Of a DNA stretch of 64,000 nt, positions 9,841 to 20,129 are shown piece by piece (position 1 is the stretch's first letter; every line of letters begins with the position of its first letter). The notes under the pieces are model-generated. The model was not told the origin of the DNA and made no database searches. It saw only the letters and a program-made list of their open reading frames with translations. The position numbers and the translations under genes were made by a program. Origin of the DNA: Polaribacter glomeratus (GTDB lineage Bacteria; Bacteroidota; Bacteroidia; Flavobacteriales; Flavobacteriaceae); assembly GCF_002954665.1 (NCBI RefSeq), contig NZ_MSCM01000002.1, forward strand, positions 263,319 to 327,318, given 5' to 3'.

Positions 9841-10671
9841 CTATTTATGAATATCGATAAACTTTATAATCTCTTTATAATTCTTGTTCCAAGGAAAAAT
9901 AAATTGACTCATCATTGGAATGTGTTTTTTGGATTGATAGTTTATCTTTACGGATGGTTGAAATGTATTCAATTTCTCGACAAAATCTTTATTTTGAGAA
10001 ATAATTGAAGGATAGGTTTTAGTACCCGTAATCATAAAAATTGGAGGCGTTTTTTCTGATAAAAAATAAATAGGTGAAGCATCTTTCCAATTTTCTGGAT
10101 TTTTTGTCCAAGTTACATCGTAATTATGATTTGTAGTTGGCGGATATTTTTCTAGAAAAGAATTCATATCCAATCCTGCTGCATCATTTAAAATGATGCC
10201 TTTTATCAAATTGGTATTTTCTAAATATTTAGGATTTGTGCCAACCAAAGCAATTAAATGACCACCAGCAGAATGGCCCATTAAAAATATTTGATCGGGA
10301 TTTCCGTTGTATTTTTCTATGTTTTCAACCGTCCATTTTATTACTGCAGCAACTTCTTTCGCCATGGTGTCGTAACTTCCATCCGGACTTAAAGTATAAT
10401 TAGGAATAACTGTTACAACGCCTTTTTTAGCAAAATTACGACCTAAAAATCCGTAGATATTTTTATTTCCTTCATTCCAATAACCACCGTGAATAAAAAT
10501 AACCACAGGATTATTTTTAGATTTTCGAGTTTTAAAAACATTCAGTTCAGGAAAAGATTCCACCAAAGCTTTTGAGCTTTTAAGATATGATATATCACTT
10601 GTTTTTTTAGACGCACAGTTCATTAACAAGAATGCACTACTTATAAGTATTAGAATTTTAAAAATTTTCAT
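9841..10671 (-). CDS. Alpha/beta-hydrolase lipoprotein, carboxylesterase type
   Basis: The 276-residue protein starts with a lipoprotein signal ending in LLMNC (Cys19). The oxyanion-hole motif HGGYW follows at residues 61-65, and the nucleophile elbow GHSAGG has Ser134. A C-terminal KHIPM histidine could complete the triad. The HGGxW form places it in the BD-FAE/kynurenine-formamidase-like esterase group. It should be an envelope-anchored esterase. The substrate is unknown. It lies 31 bp downstream of the aldehyde dehydrogenase gene on the same strand, so the ALDH, SDR and esterase genes may be one operon. Confidence 0.8.
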   Translation of the reverse strand: MKIFKILILISSAFLLMNCASKKTSDISYLKSSKALVESFPELNVFKTRKSKNNPVVIFIHGGYWNEGNKNIYGFLGRNFAKKGVVTVIPNYTLSPDGSYDTMAKEVAAVIKWTVENIEKYNGNPDQIFLMGHSAGGHLIALVGTNPKYLENTNLIKGIILNDAAGLDMNSFLEKYPPTTNHNYDVTWTKNPENWKDASPIYFLSEKTPPIFMITGTKTYPSIISQNKDFVEKLNTFQPSVKINYQSKKHIPMMSQFIFPWNKNYKEIIKFIDIHK

Positions 10672-10702
10672 TGTCGGGACTGTTTTACTGATTATAGGAT
10701 AT

Positions 10703-12079
10703 CTAAATGATTTTTTTCATCCATTTAAAATACTTAAAAGGCGCATATTTTAAAGGTAAATCGATCCAAGTTGGTGTTGTTACCACTGCTCTTTTATGAC
10801 TAAAAGCCAAAAAACTTTCGTGGCCGTGATAACTTCCCATTCCGCTGTTACCCACTCCGCCAAAAGGCAAATTATCGTTGGTTATGTGCATTAAAGTATC
10901 ATTAATACAAGCACCACCAGATGTCGTTTTTAATAAAACTTCCTTTGCGTTTTTGTTTTTTCCGAAATAATAAAAAGCCAACGGTTTCTCGTTCTTATTA
11001 ATATAATTGATCGGTTCATCAATATGATTAAAAGTCATCACTGGTAAAATAGGTCCAAATATTTCTTCTTGCATTATCAGAAAATCAGGGGTAACCTCAT
11101 CTATAATTGTTGGTGCAATAAACTTTTCTTTTACATCAACATCGCCACCGGTGTGTATTTTACCTTCTTTTAGCAAAGTACTTAATCTTTCTGTCGCTTT
11201 CTCGTTAACAATACGCGGATAAAAACGACTTTGTTTTATATCATCACCATACATTGATTTTATATTTCCGGCAATTTTGTTCAATAATTCGTCTTTAATA
11301 GACTGATGTGCAAAAAGATAATCTGGAGCAATACACGTTTGCCCTGCATTGATTAATTTACCCCAAGCAATGCGTTTTGCTGCTACATCAATATTGGCAT
11401 CAGCAGCTACAATACACGGACTTTTTCCGCCTAATTCTAACACTACTGGCGTTAAATTTTCAGCAGCCGCTCTCATTACCACTTTACCAACTTTAGAACT
11501 TCCTGTAAAGAAAATAATATCAAAACGTTGTGCAAATAGTGTGGTATTCGTTTCTCGTCCGCCTTGAACCACGCTAATGTAATCTGAATCAAAATTTTCT
11601 AAAATCATCGTTTCCATTACTTTCGCTACATTTGGTGTATCTGGTGATGGCTTTAAAACGCAGCAACATCCTGATGAAATAGAACCAACCAACGAATTAA
11701 TTAGCAACTGAAACGGATAATTCCACGGAGCAACGATTAATGCAACTCCTAAAGGTTCGTAAACTACTTTACTAGCCGACGGAAGTAAATGAATTGGTGT
11801 TGCTACTTTCTTTGGTGAAGCCCATTTTTTTAAGTGTTTTAGATGATTGTCAATTTCACCGAGAACAATACTAATTTCAGTTAAATAGGCTTCTTCGGGT
11901 GATTTATGCAAATCTATCCACAAAGCATTCTCTATTTTTTCTTGATATTCAAGAATTGCTTTTTTTAATTTTTGAAGCTGAGCTATTCTAAAACTGATCT
12001 CTTTTGTTTTTTGGGTCGAAAAAAAAGCACGATGATTTGCTATATTTTTAATAATTATATCTTCTGTTGTAGCCTTCAT
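10703..12079 (-). CDS. Aldehyde dehydrogenase (NAD(P)+-dependent, fatty-aldehyde/coniferyl type)
   Basis: This 458-residue ALDH has the general-base Glu215 in LELGGKSPC and the catalytic Cys249 in NAGQTC, with cofactor motifs VAPWNYPF and FTGSSKVGK. The length and the hydrophobic C terminus resemble class 3 / YwdH-type aldehyde dehydrogenases that oxidise medium- and long-chain aldehydes. It follows the SDR gene by 10 bp and precedes the esterase by 31 bp. Together they could convert an ester through alcohol and aldehyde to acid, but that pathway is inferred only from gene order. Confidence 0.9.
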   Translation of the reverse strand: MKATTEDIIIKNIANHRAFFSTQKTKEISFRIAQLQKLKKAILEYQEKIENALWIDLHKSPEEAYLTEISIVLGEIDNHLKHLKKWASPKKVATPIHLLPSASKVVYEPLGVALIVAPWNYPFQLLINSLVGSISSGCCCVLKPSPDTPNVAKVMETMILENFDSDYISVVQGGRETNTTLFAQRFDIIFFTGSSKVGKVVMRAAAENLTPVVLELGGKSPCIVAADANIDVAAKRIAWGKLINAGQTCIAPDYLFAHQSIKDELLNKIAGNIKSMYGDDIKQSRFYPRIVNEKATERLSTLLKEGKIHTGGDVDVKEKFIAPTIIDEVTPDFLIMQEEIFGPILPVMTFNHIDEPINYINKNEKPLAFYYFGKNKNAKEVLLKTTSGGACINDTLMHITNDNLPFGGVGNSGMGSYHGHESFLAFSHKRAVVTTPTWIDLPLKYAPFKYFKWMKKII

Positions 12080-12089
12080 TACCTTTTTT

Positions 12090-12899
12090 TTATGACTTTT
12101 TATGACCTATAAAATGCTCCATCGTTTTATAAATACCTAAAACCGTCCCTGCAAACCAATCAAACACATCAATAGACATAAAACCTTGCCCTAATTTTGT
12201 AAGTCTATATATATAACCTGGAATCGTTACCATTCGCTTCTTTTGTTCTATGGATTTTATGATAGTAAGTGCCGCAGCTTCTGGTTCTAGAATTGGTATT
12301 TTTGATTTTACACCATCAAACATTCCTGTATTAATATAATACGGCATTATCGTAGTTACATGAACGTTCTTTTTTAGCTGTTTCATTTCTATACGCAAAC
12401 TATCAGACCAGCCAATTAAAGACCATTTACTTGCTGCATACACAGACATTTTTGGGTTTGAAATTAACCCGCCAGAAGATGCTATATTACAGATATGTCC
12501 AGAATTTTGGTTGAGCATATCATTCAAAAATTCTTTGGTGATAAACATCGGTGCATTTGCATTTATCTCCATTGTTTTTAAAATATCTAATGTGGTGTGT
12601 TCATGAAAATATTTTCCTGCAACAATACCTGCATTGTTTATAAGTACATCAACAACGCCTATTTCCTGTTTTACTTTTTGGGCTGTTTTTTCAATTTGAC
12701 TGATGTCCGAAACATCCACAATATAGCCAACCACATTACCTTTACTAGAAAATTCAGCAACCGTTTTTGCAATTTTAGATTGATCAATATCCCAAATAAT
12801 AACTTTCGCTTCACGTTCTAATAGCAAACGAGCCATGATTTTACCAATACCAGATGCTCCACCGGTTATTAAAACTGTTTTACCCTTCATTTGTATCAT
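12090..12899 (-). CDS. Short-chain dehydrogenase/reductase (SDR), classical
   Basis: The 269-residue classical SDR has the cofactor loop TGGASGIG (residues 12-19), NNAG (88-91), a catalytic Ser at about 141-142, and the Tyr154-xxx-Lys158 pair in YAASK. The C-terminal extension (PGYIYRLTKLGQGFMSIDVFDW) is hydrophobic and similar to membrane-associated retinol/steroid-dehydrogenase-like SDRs, so it may work on a lipid alcohol. It is the first gene of the probable SDR-ALDH-esterase operon and lies 94 bp downstream of the Crp-like regulator on the same strand. Confidence 0.9.
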   Translation of the reverse strand: MIQMKGKTVLITGGASGIGKIMARLLLEREAKVIIWDIDQSKIAKTVAEFSSKGNVVGYIVDVSDISQIEKTAQKVKQEIGVVDVLINNAGIVAGKYFHEHTTLDILKTMEINANAPMFITKEFLNDMLNQNSGHICNIASSGGLISNPKMSVYAASKWSLIGWSDSLRIEMKQLKKNVHVTTIMPYYINTGMFDGVKSKIPILEPEAAALTIIKSIEQKKRMVTIPGYIYRLTKLGQGFMSIDVFDWFAGTVLGIYKTMEHFIGHKKS

Positions 12900-12993
12900 A
12901 TCAGTAAATTTTGAATATTATTATGAAAACGTAAAAATAAGGCAGAAACAAAATTTCAACGATAACAAATGTTATCAGTTTCAATTAAAACTT

Positions 12994-13572
12994 TTAGGAT
13001 GCGTTTATTAAGCGACTTAAATGCACAGAACTAATATTTAAATAAGAGGCAATAAGATGTTGTGGTACTCGTTGAAATATTTTAGGAAAACTGCTCGTTA
13101 AATCATTATACCGCTCAAGCGGAGTTTGTGTATACATCGCCTGAATTTTATCATTAAACATAAAAAAATAATCTTCAGCTAAAAGTCTGCCTAACTTTTC
13201 GCCATTTGTAAGCATTTTGTAACCACCCAAAATCATATCAAGCGACATAACAAGAACCTGTGTATCTTCCATTGCCTGAATTGAATAATTTGAGGGTATT
13301 TCCTTTAAAAAACTTTTGTAATCTGTGGCAAAAGTTTTTTCTAATGCAAAATGAAAGGTTTTCTCTTCTCCATTATTATCCACAAAAAATATTCTTAACA
13401 AGCCTTTATTTATAAAGAAAACCTCTTTGCAAACGCTGCCTTCACTAAGAATAATGTCCTTTTTCTTAATTTCTTTTACCTGCAACATCGAAGAATAATG
13501 AGCCCATTCTTCATCACTTATTTCTATATAACTAGAAATAACTTTATGTATATTTTTAAATTGAGCGTTCAT
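12994..13572 (-). CDS. Crp/Fnr-family transcriptional regulator
   Basis: This 192-residue protein has an N-terminal cyclic-nucleotide-binding-type beta-roll (IILSEGSVCKEVFFINKGLLRIFF, then a phosphate-cassette-like segment) and a short C-terminal HTH (QHLIASYLNISSVHLSRLI). This is the usual short Bacteroidota Crp form, in which strict cAMP-binding residues are not conserved. It is encoded just upstream of the SDR/ALDH/esterase genes on the same strand, so it may control them. The ligand is unknown. Confidence 0.8.
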   Translation of the reverse strand: MNAQFKNIHKVISSYIEISDEEWAHYSSMLQVKEIKKKDIILSEGSVCKEVFFINKGLLRIFFVDNNGEEKTFHFALEKTFATDYKSFLKEIPSNYSIQAMEDTQVLVMSLDMILGGYKMLTNGEKLGRLLAEDYFFMFNDKIQAMYTQTPLERYNDLTSSFPKIFQRVPQHLIASYLNISSVHLSRLINAS

Positions 13573-13650
13573 TTTATAGCTAATTATCCAAAGATGGAAA
13601 AAGCGAAGTTAAATTTTTAAAAGCCTAGAAGCAAATCTAATTCTGAAACA

Positions 13651-13681
13651 AAAAAAATCCCGAGCAAAAGCTCAGGATTTC
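13651..13681 (-). terminator. Rho-independent terminator of the sucAB region
   Basis: A hairpin ATCCCGAGC / GCTCAGGAT with an AAAA loop and one C-A mismatch is followed on the minus strand by eight T. It lies 33 bp past the sucB stop. Confidence 0.8.
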
Positions 13682-13713
13682 TATATTTAAAAATTCTTAT
13701 TTCTAAACAGAAA

Positions 13714-14919
13714 TTACATTTCTAATGCTTTTTCTGGATTGTTATCCATCAATAATTCCATAGGATTTTCTAAGGCTTCTTTAACAGCAACTAAGAAACC
13801 AACAGATTCTCTACCATCCACAATTCTGTGATCGTAAGACAACGCAACATACATTATTGGCTGAATTACAACTTGCCCATCAACTGCCATTGGTCTGTTT
13901 ACTATATTGTGCATTCCTAAAATTCCGCTTTGAGGAGGATTTAAAATTGGCGTAGATAACATAGAACCAAATACACCACCATTGGTAATTGTAAATGTTC
14001 CGCCTGTCATTTCATCAATCGTTATTTGGCCGTCTCTAGCTCTTAAAGCCAAACGTTTCACTTCACTTTCTACACCTCTAAAAGATAAGTTTTCAGCATT
14101 TCTAATAACCGGAACCATTAATCCTTTAGGACCAGAAACTGCAATTGAAATATCTTGAAAATCATTACTTATTTGAAAATCTCCATCAATCATAGAGTTT
14201 ACATCAGGATACATTTTTAACGCTCTAACAACGGCTAACGTAAAGAAAGACATAAAACCTAAACCTACATTGTGTTTTGCTTTAAAAACTTCTTTGTACT
14301 GCGTGCGTAAATCGAATATTGGTTGCATGTTTACTTCGTTAAACGTAGTTAACATTGCCGTTTCGCTTTTTACAGCTACTAAACGTTCTGCAACTTTTCT
14401 ACGCAACATAGACATTTTTTTGCGCTCTGTATTTCTAGAACCATTTGCTGGCTGAGTTCCCATAGAAGGTACTGCGTTTACAGCATCGTCTTTGGTAATT
14501 CTACCATCTTTTCCTGTTCCTTTAATAGCAGATGTTTCAATTCCTTTTTCTGCTAATACTTTTTTAGCAGCCGGAGAAGCCGTTCCAGTTGCATACGTTT
14601 CTGCTTTTGGTGCTTCTTTAACTTCAATTTTCTTTTCCTCTTTTTTTACTTCCGCTTTTGGCGCATCACCCTCTGGTCTTGCCGCGCTTGTATCAATTAA
14701 GCAAACAACAGCACCTACAGCAACAGCGTCACCTTCTTCTGCTTTTAAAGTGATAATTCCACTTTCTTCGGCAGGTAATTCTAAGGTTGCTTTGTCTGAA
14801 TCTACTTCTGCAATTGGTTGATCTTTTTCAACATAATCTCCATCCTCAACTAACCAAGTTGCAATTTCTACTTCTGTAATTGATTCTCCTGGAGAAGGAA
14901 CTTTCATTTCTAAAATCAT
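13714..14919 (-). CDS. sucB: Dihydrolipoamide succinyltransferase, 2-oxoglutarate dehydrogenase E2
   Basis: The 401-residue E2 subunit transfers succinyl from lipoyl to CoA in the TCA cycle. An N-terminal lipoyl domain carries the lipoylated Lys43 in [12 protein letters not shown]. An Ala/Pro/Lys/Glu-rich linker comes next (about 80-110), then a peripheral subunit-binding domain ([14 protein letters not shown]...[10 protein letters not shown]). The C-terminal acyltransferase core ends with the active-site [12 protein letters not shown]. All catalytic parts are present. It lies 131 bp downstream of sucA on the same strand, the usual E1-E2 order. Confidence 0.95.
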   Translation of the reverse strand: MILEMKVPSPGESITEVEIATWLVEDGDYVEKDQPIAEVDSDKATLELPAEESGIITLKAEEGDAVAVGAVVCLIDTSAARPEGDAPKAEVKKEEKKIEVKEAPKAETYATGTASPAAKKVLAEKGIETSAIKGTGKDGRITKDDAVNAVPSMGTQPANGSRNTERKKMSMLRRKVAERLVAVKSETAMLTTFNEVNMQPIFDLRTQYKEVFKAKHNVGLGFMSFFTLAVVRALKMYPDVNSMIDGDFQISNDFQDISIAVSGPKGLMVPVIRNAENLSFRGVESEVKRLALRARDGQITIDEMTGGTFTITNGGVFGSMLSTPILNPPQSGILGMHNIVNRPMAVDGQVVIQPIMYVALSYDHRIVDGRESVGFLVAVKEALENPMELLMDNNPEKALEM

Positions 14920-15050
14920 CAGTTCTATATTTTTTTTAATCTAAAATTCTTTTTATTACTTGGGCGTTTTAACAGGCTTTCCATTATATCTTTTTATTTT
15001 TTCCTTTTCGTCAAAATTAAAAAGGATGTCATTTCAATCCCTAACGCTGC

Positions 15051-17783
15051 TTACTCATTATTAAAAACACTATCGATAACAGCTCTATGACGTTTTTTAA
15101 ATCGTGTGCTAGAACCCGCCGCAGGAACTGCATAATATTTACGAGAACGTACCGTTAATTTAACCAACTCAAAACGCTGTAACATAAAACTCCAAGCGCC
15201 CATGTTTCTTGGTTCTTCTTGTGCCCAAATATATTCTGTAACATTTGGATATCTATCTATTACTTTTTGAATTTTTTCTAAATGTAAAGGAAATAACTGC
15301 TCAATTCTTACCAAAGCAATATCTTCTCTACCTAATTCTTCTCTTTCTGCTAATAAATCATAGTAGAATTTACCCATACAGAAAACTAGTTTTGTAACGC
15401 CTTCTGGATTTAAAGTATCGTCTATTACTTCTTGAAATTCACCCGTTGCTAGATCTTCAATAGAACTTATAACTTTTGCATGACGCAATAAACTCTTTGG
15501 TGTAAAAACGATCAAAGGTTTTCTATAATTACGTTTCATTTGTCTACGCAATAAATGGTACAAGTTTGCGGGCGTTGTACAATTTGCAAGCGTCATATTA
15601 TCTTCTGCACACAATTGCAAATAACGCTCTATTCTTGCTGATGAATGCTCAGAACCTTGCCCTTCATATCCGTGAGGTAATAAAACTACAATTCCGTTTT
15701 GTAATTTCCATTTATCTTCGGCAGCAGAAATATATTGGTCAAACATAATTTGAGCTCCGTTAGAAAAATCTCCAAATTGTGCTTCCCAAATTGTTAATGT
15801 ATTTGGGTTTGCCATGGCGTATCCATAATCAAAACCAAGAACACCATATTCCGACAATAACGAATTGTATATCGTCATTTGTCCTGTATTATGTGGATTT
15901 GTATTTAATAAATTGATTCTTTCTTCAGTAACTTCATCACGTAAAATAGCATGTCTATGAGAAAAAGTTCCTCTTTCTACATCTTGTCCAGAAATACGAA
16001 CATTAAAACCTTCCTCCATTAAAGAACCGTAAGCTAAATTTTCTGCCATCCCCCAATCTAATTGATTGGTTTCAAAAGTCATTTTTGCTCTACCTTCTAA
16101 AATACGTTCTGCTTTTCTTACAAATTTTACATCTTTAGGAACTGTAGAAACAATTTTTGCAATATTTTTTAATTTATCTACATCGTATTTTGTATCTTCA
16201 GTAAGCAGCATTGTCTCTAATTGCTGGCGTTCATAGCCTTTCCAAGTAGATTGCATAAACTCACTTACCTTTGATTTTTCTACTTTCTTAGCTTCATCAA
16301 ATTCAACTTCTAACATGTCCTTAAATTCAGCAGTAATTTCATCTACATAAGAATCTGTTATTGCACCTTCTAAGAGTAATTTTTCTGCATAAATATCTTT
16401 CGGATTTTTATGTTTTGCAATTGCTTTGTATAATTTTGGTTGTGTAAAACGTGGTTCATCACCTTCATTATGACCGTATTTTCTGTAGCCTAATAAATCG
16501 ATAAAAATATCTGTTTTAAACTTCATTCTAAACTCTAACGCCATTTCCATTGCATGACAGACTGCTTCTGTATCATCTGCATTTACATGTAAAACTGGTG
16601 ATAACGTAACTTTAGCAACGTCTGTACAATAAGTACTTGAACGTGCGTCTAAATAGTTCGTGGTAAAACCTATTTGATTATTTACAACAATATGGATAGT
16701 TCCTCCTGTTTTGTAACCATTTAATTTTGCCATTTGAACTATTTCATAAGCAATTCCTTGCCCAGCAATAGCGGCATCTCCGTGAATTATTATCGGTAAT
16801 ATTTTACTAGAATCCCCATTGTACTTTCTGTCGATTTTTGCTCTCGCAATTCCTTCTGCAACAGCGGCAACGGTTTCTAGATGCGATGGATTGGGAACTA
16901 AATTCATTTTAATTTTAGCACCATTTCTGTAGGTTTTACTTAACGTTAAACCTAAGTGATATTTTACATCACCATCTATATCTTCATCTTCAAAATCTTT
17001 TCCTTCAAATTCACTAAAAAGATCTCTTACTGGTTTTTTAAAAATATTTACTAATGTATTTAAACGACCTCTATGCGCCATTCCTAAAACACATTCTTTA
17101 ACACCATATTTTTCAGCTGCTTCTCTAAGCATTACACTAATTCCGGGAATTAATGTTTCTCCGCCTTCTAAAGAAAATCGTTTTTGACCAACGTATTTTG
17201 TTTGTAAAAAACTTTCAAAAGTAACCGCTTGATTTAATTTTCCTAAAATATATTTTTTAGCTTCTGCATTATATTTTGGATGGTTATCATTATCATTTAA
17301 ACGGTTTTGCCACCATTTCAATTTCTCAGGATTACGCATATACATATATTCAACTCCAATAGAGTCGCAATAAATGTTTTGTAAATGAGTAATGATATCA
17401 GAAAGTTTTACTCTACCAAGACCTAAAACATCTCCAGCAGAAAACTCTTTATCAAGATCCGCTTTAGACAAGCCAAAGTTTTCAAGTTCTAAACTTGGGT
17501 GATATTGTCTTCTTTCTCTTACCGGATTTGTTTTAGTAAACAAATGACCGCGAGTTCGGTATCCATTAATAAGATCTACCACTAAAAATTCCTTTTTAAC
17601 TTCTTGCGGAATTTCTATAGAATCGTCTTCTTCTTTTAAAGAATACTTTTCATTTGCTAAATCATATCCTTGAAAAAAACTCCTCCAACTTGGTTCTACC
17701 GAATCTGGATTTATTAGATATTGATCATATAAATCGGCTATAAAGCCTGTATGTGCTGCGTTTAAGAACGAAAATTTGTCCAT
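15051..17783 (-). CDS. sucA: 2-oxoglutarate dehydrogenase E1 component
   Basis: This 910-residue thiamine-diphosphate enzyme decarboxylates 2-oxoglutarate and passes succinyl to the lipoyl arm of the E2 encoded downstream. Visible family blocks are the N-terminal E2-binding segment (FLNAAHTGFIADLYDQYLI), GMAHRGRLNTLVNI, the ThDP/Mg site GDAAIAGQGIAYE with NNQIGFTT, and the C-terminal transketolase-like part with LLPHGYEGQGSEHSSAR. The length is typical. The strong upstream TAnnTTTG-type region is shared with the tRNA gene but points the other way. Confidence 0.95.
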   Translation of the reverse strand: MDKFSFLNAAHTGFIADLYDQYLINPDSVEPSWRSFFQGYDLANEKYSLKEEDDSIEIPQEVKKEFLVVDLINGYRTRGHLFTKTNPVRERRQYHPSLELENFGLSKADLDKEFSAGDVLGLGRVKLSDIITHLQNIYCDSIGVEYMYMRNPEKLKWWQNRLNDNDNHPKYNAEAKKYILGKLNQAVTFESFLQTKYVGQKRFSLEGGETLIPGISVMLREAAEKYGVKECVLGMAHRGRLNTLVNIFKKPVRDLFSEFEGKDFEDEDIDGDVKYHLGLTLSKTYRNGAKIKMNLVPNPSHLETVAAVAEGIARAKIDRKYNGDSSKILPIIIHGDAAIAGQGIAYEIVQMAKLNGYKTGGTIHIVVNNQIGFTTNYLDARSSTYCTDVAKVTLSPVLHVNADDTEAVCHAMEMALEFRMKFKTDIFIDLLGYRKYGHNEGDEPRFTQPKLYKAIAKHKNPKDIYAEKLLLEGAITDSYVDEITAEFKDMLEVEFDEAKKVEKSKVSEFMQSTWKGYERQQLETMLLTEDTKYDVDKLKNIAKIVSTVPKDVKFVRKAERILEGRAKMTFETNQLDWGMAENLAYGSLMEEGFNVRISGQDVERGTFSHRHAILRDEVTEERINLLNTNPHNTGQMTIYNSLLSEYGVLGFDYGYAMANPNTLTIWEAQFGDFSNGAQIMFDQYISAAEDKWKLQNGIVVLLPHGYEGQGSEHSSARIERYLQLCAEDNMTLANCTTPANLYHLLRRQMKRNYRKPLIVFTPKSLLRHAKVISSIEDLATGEFQEVIDDTLNPEGVTKLVFCMGKFYYDLLAEREELGREDIALVRIEQLFPLHLEKIQKVIDRYPNVTEYIWAQEEPRNMGAWSFMLQRFELVKLTVRSRKYYAVPAAGSSTRFKKRHRAVIDSVFNNE

Positions 17784-17895
17784 ATAATAGTTTGCGCTTT
17801 TTGTATAAGCATATTATTCAGACAAAAATACACATTTTAGTAATAAAGGACTTATTTAAAATATTAAAATTTTATTGAAAAAAAATTAAAAAGTA

Positions 17896-17926
17896 TTTGG
17901 CAATGTTCTAAAAAGAATTATATTTG
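17896..17926 (+). promoter_or_regulatory. Bacteroidota-type promoter of tRNA-Asn
   Basis: TTTG at 17896-17899 and TATATTTG at 17919-17926 match the -33 TTTG and -7 TAnnTTTG boxes with 19-bp spacing. The site is about 40 bp upstream of the mature tRNA. Confidence 0.7.
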
Positions 17927-17966
17927 CACACGCTAAACACAAACTATAAAAATTTGTGAAGCAAAC

Positions 17967-18040
17967 TCCTCCTTAGCTCAGCTGGTTAGAGCATCTGACT
18001 GTTAATCAGAGGGTCCTTGGTTCGAGCCCAAGAGGGGGAG
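17967..18040 (+). tRNA. tRNA-Asn (anticodon GTT)
   Basis: This is a 74-nt cloverleaf. The acceptor TCCTCCT pairs with AGGGGGA (one T-G wobble), the D arm holds AGCTCAGCTGGTTAGAGC, and the anticodon stem TCTGA/TCAGA has loop CTGTTAA, giving GTT. The T arm contains TTCGAGC. CCA is not encoded. Confidence 0.97.
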
Positions 18041-18049
18041 CAAAAAAAG

Positions 18050-18078
18050 TCTTATCTTAGTTGATAAGGCTTTTTTTA
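18050..18078 (+). terminator. Terminator of tRNA-Asn
   Basis: The stem GTCTTATC / GATAAGGC is followed by seven T, 10 bp after the tRNA end. Confidence 0.85.
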
Positions 18079-18369
18079 TTTTATAAAAATCTGTAAATCA
18101 TACGTTAAGATATAAAACCTAAAAATTTTTACTATTTTAAAGTTATACAGAAATACATAAGAGTCTTAAAAAAAAATTCCACATTCCTAAAACCTTTAAA
18201 CTTTGTACTCAAAGACTAAGTAAAGGCATTTGCACTTTTATCGTTCAAAAAATAGAATAGATCTTTATATATTTTACTGGCAGCAGTATTACAGCTTCTA
18301 AACCATACTTACTTCATTTTTTTCCTGAGTGCATAAACCACAAAAAAATATTTTTTAAATAAATTTTAA
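18079..18369. other. Non-coding AT-rich gap between tRNA-Asn and rplY
   Basis: About 290 bp with no supportable gene on either strand. I see no RNA fold or repeat in it. It is bounded by the tRNA terminator on the left and the rplY terminator on the right. Confidence 0.5.
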
Positions 18370-18403
18370 CCAAAAAAAAGCGCTACAAAATTGTAACGCT
18401 TTT
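18370..18403 (-). terminator. Terminator downstream of rplY
   Basis: A 12-bp stem AAAGCGCTACAA / TTGTAACGCTTT with one wobble is followed on the minus strand by a run of T. It ends the prs-rplY transcript. Confidence 0.8.
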
Positions 18404-18425
18404 AATAATTTATGATTTGTAAAAC

Positions 18426-19040
18426 TTATTCCGCCGCAGTTTCTTCTGTAGATTCTTCTGTAGTTTCTTCTGTTTCTTCTTCTTCTAATTCCGTTGCGTT
18501 ACGTGAAGTTCTCACTTGAACTACAACAGTATTGTCTGGATGCACAAAAGTATAATCACCACTAATTAACGAAGTTACAAACAATTTGTTTCCAATTTTT
18601 AATTTAGAAATATTTGCAACTACAAAATCTGGTAAATTAGCTGGTAATGCTTTTACTCTTAATTTACGGTTTGTAAAACGTAAAGAACCACCATTTAATA
18701 CCCCTGGAGAAGTACCTTCTAATTGAACTGGAATGTTCATTGTAATTTCCTTATCATCAAATAATTGATAAAAATCTACATGTAAGATTTTCTCTGATAC
18801 TGGATGAAACTGAATATCTTGCAAAATTGCAGCTATTTTGTGGCCATCAACGTCAAGACTTGCTGTGTATACATTTGGAGTATAAACCAAGCTTTTAAAC
18901 GCTTTTTCTTCTGCTGAAAAATGTATAGGTGCTTTTCCTCCGTATATAACGCAAGGAACCATACCAGCATTACGTAAGGCTTTTGTTGCTACTTTGCCCA
19001 CGCTTTCTCTTTTTGATCCTTTAATTGAAATTGATTTCAT
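18426..19040 (-). CDS. rplY: Large-subunit ribosomal protein L25 (general stress protein Ctc form)
   Basis: The 204-residue protein is the long L25/TL5/Ctc form that binds 5S rRNA. The N-terminal L25 domain has the start [16 protein letters not shown] and the VPCVIYGGK motif. A beta-rich Ctc domain follows, then an acidic Glu/Thr-rich tail ([15 protein letters not shown]), common in Bacteroidota. It is encoded 21 bp after prs on the same strand, the usual prs-rplY pair. Confidence 0.95.
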   Translation of the reverse strand: MKSISIKGSKRESVGKVATKALRNAGMVPCVIYGGKAPIHFSAEEKAFKSLVYTPNVYTASLDVDGHKIAAILQDIQFHPVSEKILHVDFYQLFDDKEITMNIPVQLEGTSPGVLNGGSLRFTNRKLRVKALPANLPDFVVANISKLKIGNKLFVTSLISGDYTFVHPDNTVVVQVRTSRNATELEEEETEETTEESTEETAAE

Positions 19041-19061
19041 TACTTTGTTTTATTAATTATT

Positions 19062-20003
19062 TTACATTAAAAATTGTCCGCTAATTGAAGTATTGTCTTG
19101 CACTTTATGCATAACATCCGCAAATAACGGGGCGCAAGATACTACTTTTATTTTTGAAGTCTCCTTTTTAAGCGGAATACTATCAGATACAATCAATTCT
19201 GTTAATCCAGAATTTTCTATCTTTTCATAAGCGTCTCCAGAAAGTATTGGATGAGTACAAATTGCACGCACACTTAACGCGCCTCTTTCCATCATTAAAT
19301 TAGCTGCATGTGCTAGCGTGCCTCCTGTATCAATCATATCATCAACCAAAATGACATTTTTTCCTTGTACATCTCCAATTAACTCCATGTGCCCAATTAC
19401 ATTTGCTTTTATTCGTTGTTTGTAACAAATTACAACATCACATAATAAATGTTTAGAATATGCATATGCTCTTTTAGAACCTCCCATATCTGGGGATGCA
19501 ATTGTTAAATTTTCTAAATTTAAGTCTTTGATATAAGGCATAAATATGGTTGATGCATATAAATGGTCTACTGGTTTTTCGAAAAAACCCTGAATTTGAT
19601 CTGCATGTAAATCCATTGTCATAATTCTCGTAGCTCCTGCAGATTGCAGTAAATTTGCCACTAATTTTGCTCCAATAGCTACTCTTGGTTTGTCTTTTCG
19701 ATCTTGTCTTGCCCAACCAAAATATGGCATAACCGCTGTAATATGTCTTGCTGAGGCTCTTTTTGCTGCATCTAACATTAATAACATTTCCATTAGATTA
19801 TCTGCATTTGGAAATGTTGAACCTATAATAAAAACGCGTCTTCCACGAACAGATTCTTCAAATGCTGGTTGAAACTCACCGTCACTAAAATAGGTTGTAT
19901 CTACTTTACCTAAGGTTATATTATATTCTTTTGCAATTTTTTCTGCTAAAACTACACTTTGCCTGCAGGCAAATAATTTTGGGGACAATTGATTTATAGA
20001 CAT
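19062..20003 (-). CDS. prs: Ribose-phosphate pyrophosphokinase (PRPP synthetase)
   Basis: This 313-residue enzyme makes PRPP from ribose 5-phosphate and ATP for nucleotide, His and Trp synthesis. Family motifs are visible: the flexible-loop segment GWARQDRKDKPRV, the catalytic DLHADQIQGFF, and the PRPP-binding loop VILVDDMIDTGGTLAHAA. It is full-length with no missing key residues. It is the first gene of the prs-rplY operon and is divergent from tRNA-Leu. Confidence 0.95.
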   Translation of the reverse strand: MSINQLSPKLFACRQSVVLAEKIAKEYNITLGKVDTTYFSDGEFQPAFEESVRGRRVFIIGSTFPNADNLMEMLLMLDAAKRASARHITAVMPYFGWARQDRKDKPRVAIGAKLVANLLQSAGATRIMTMDLHADQIQGFFEKPVDHLYASTIFMPYIKDLNLENLTIASPDMGGSKRAYAYSKHLLCDVVICYKQRIKANVIGHMELIGDVQGKNVILVDDMIDTGGTLAHAANLMMERGALSVRAICTHPILSGDAYEKIENSGLTELIVSDSIPLKKETSKIKVVSCAPLFADVMHKVQDNTSISGQFLM

Positions 20004-20081
20004 TTAATTGGTGTTTTGTTGTGTTGTTGTTAGCCAACAAAAGTAGAAATTATTTATTGCGTGTGAAATAATTTTTTTCAG

Positions 20082-20111
20082 TTTATATACTAAAAATATT
20101 TAGTAGATTTG
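20082..20111 (+). promoter_or_regulatory. Promoter of tRNA-Leu
   Basis: TAGATTTG at 20104-20111 fits the TAnnTTTG -7 box. The best -33 candidate is TTTA at 20082-20085 with 18-bp spacing. The tRNA starts 19 bp downstream. Confidence 0.6.
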
Positions 20112-20129
20112 CATTCTTATTAATTACTT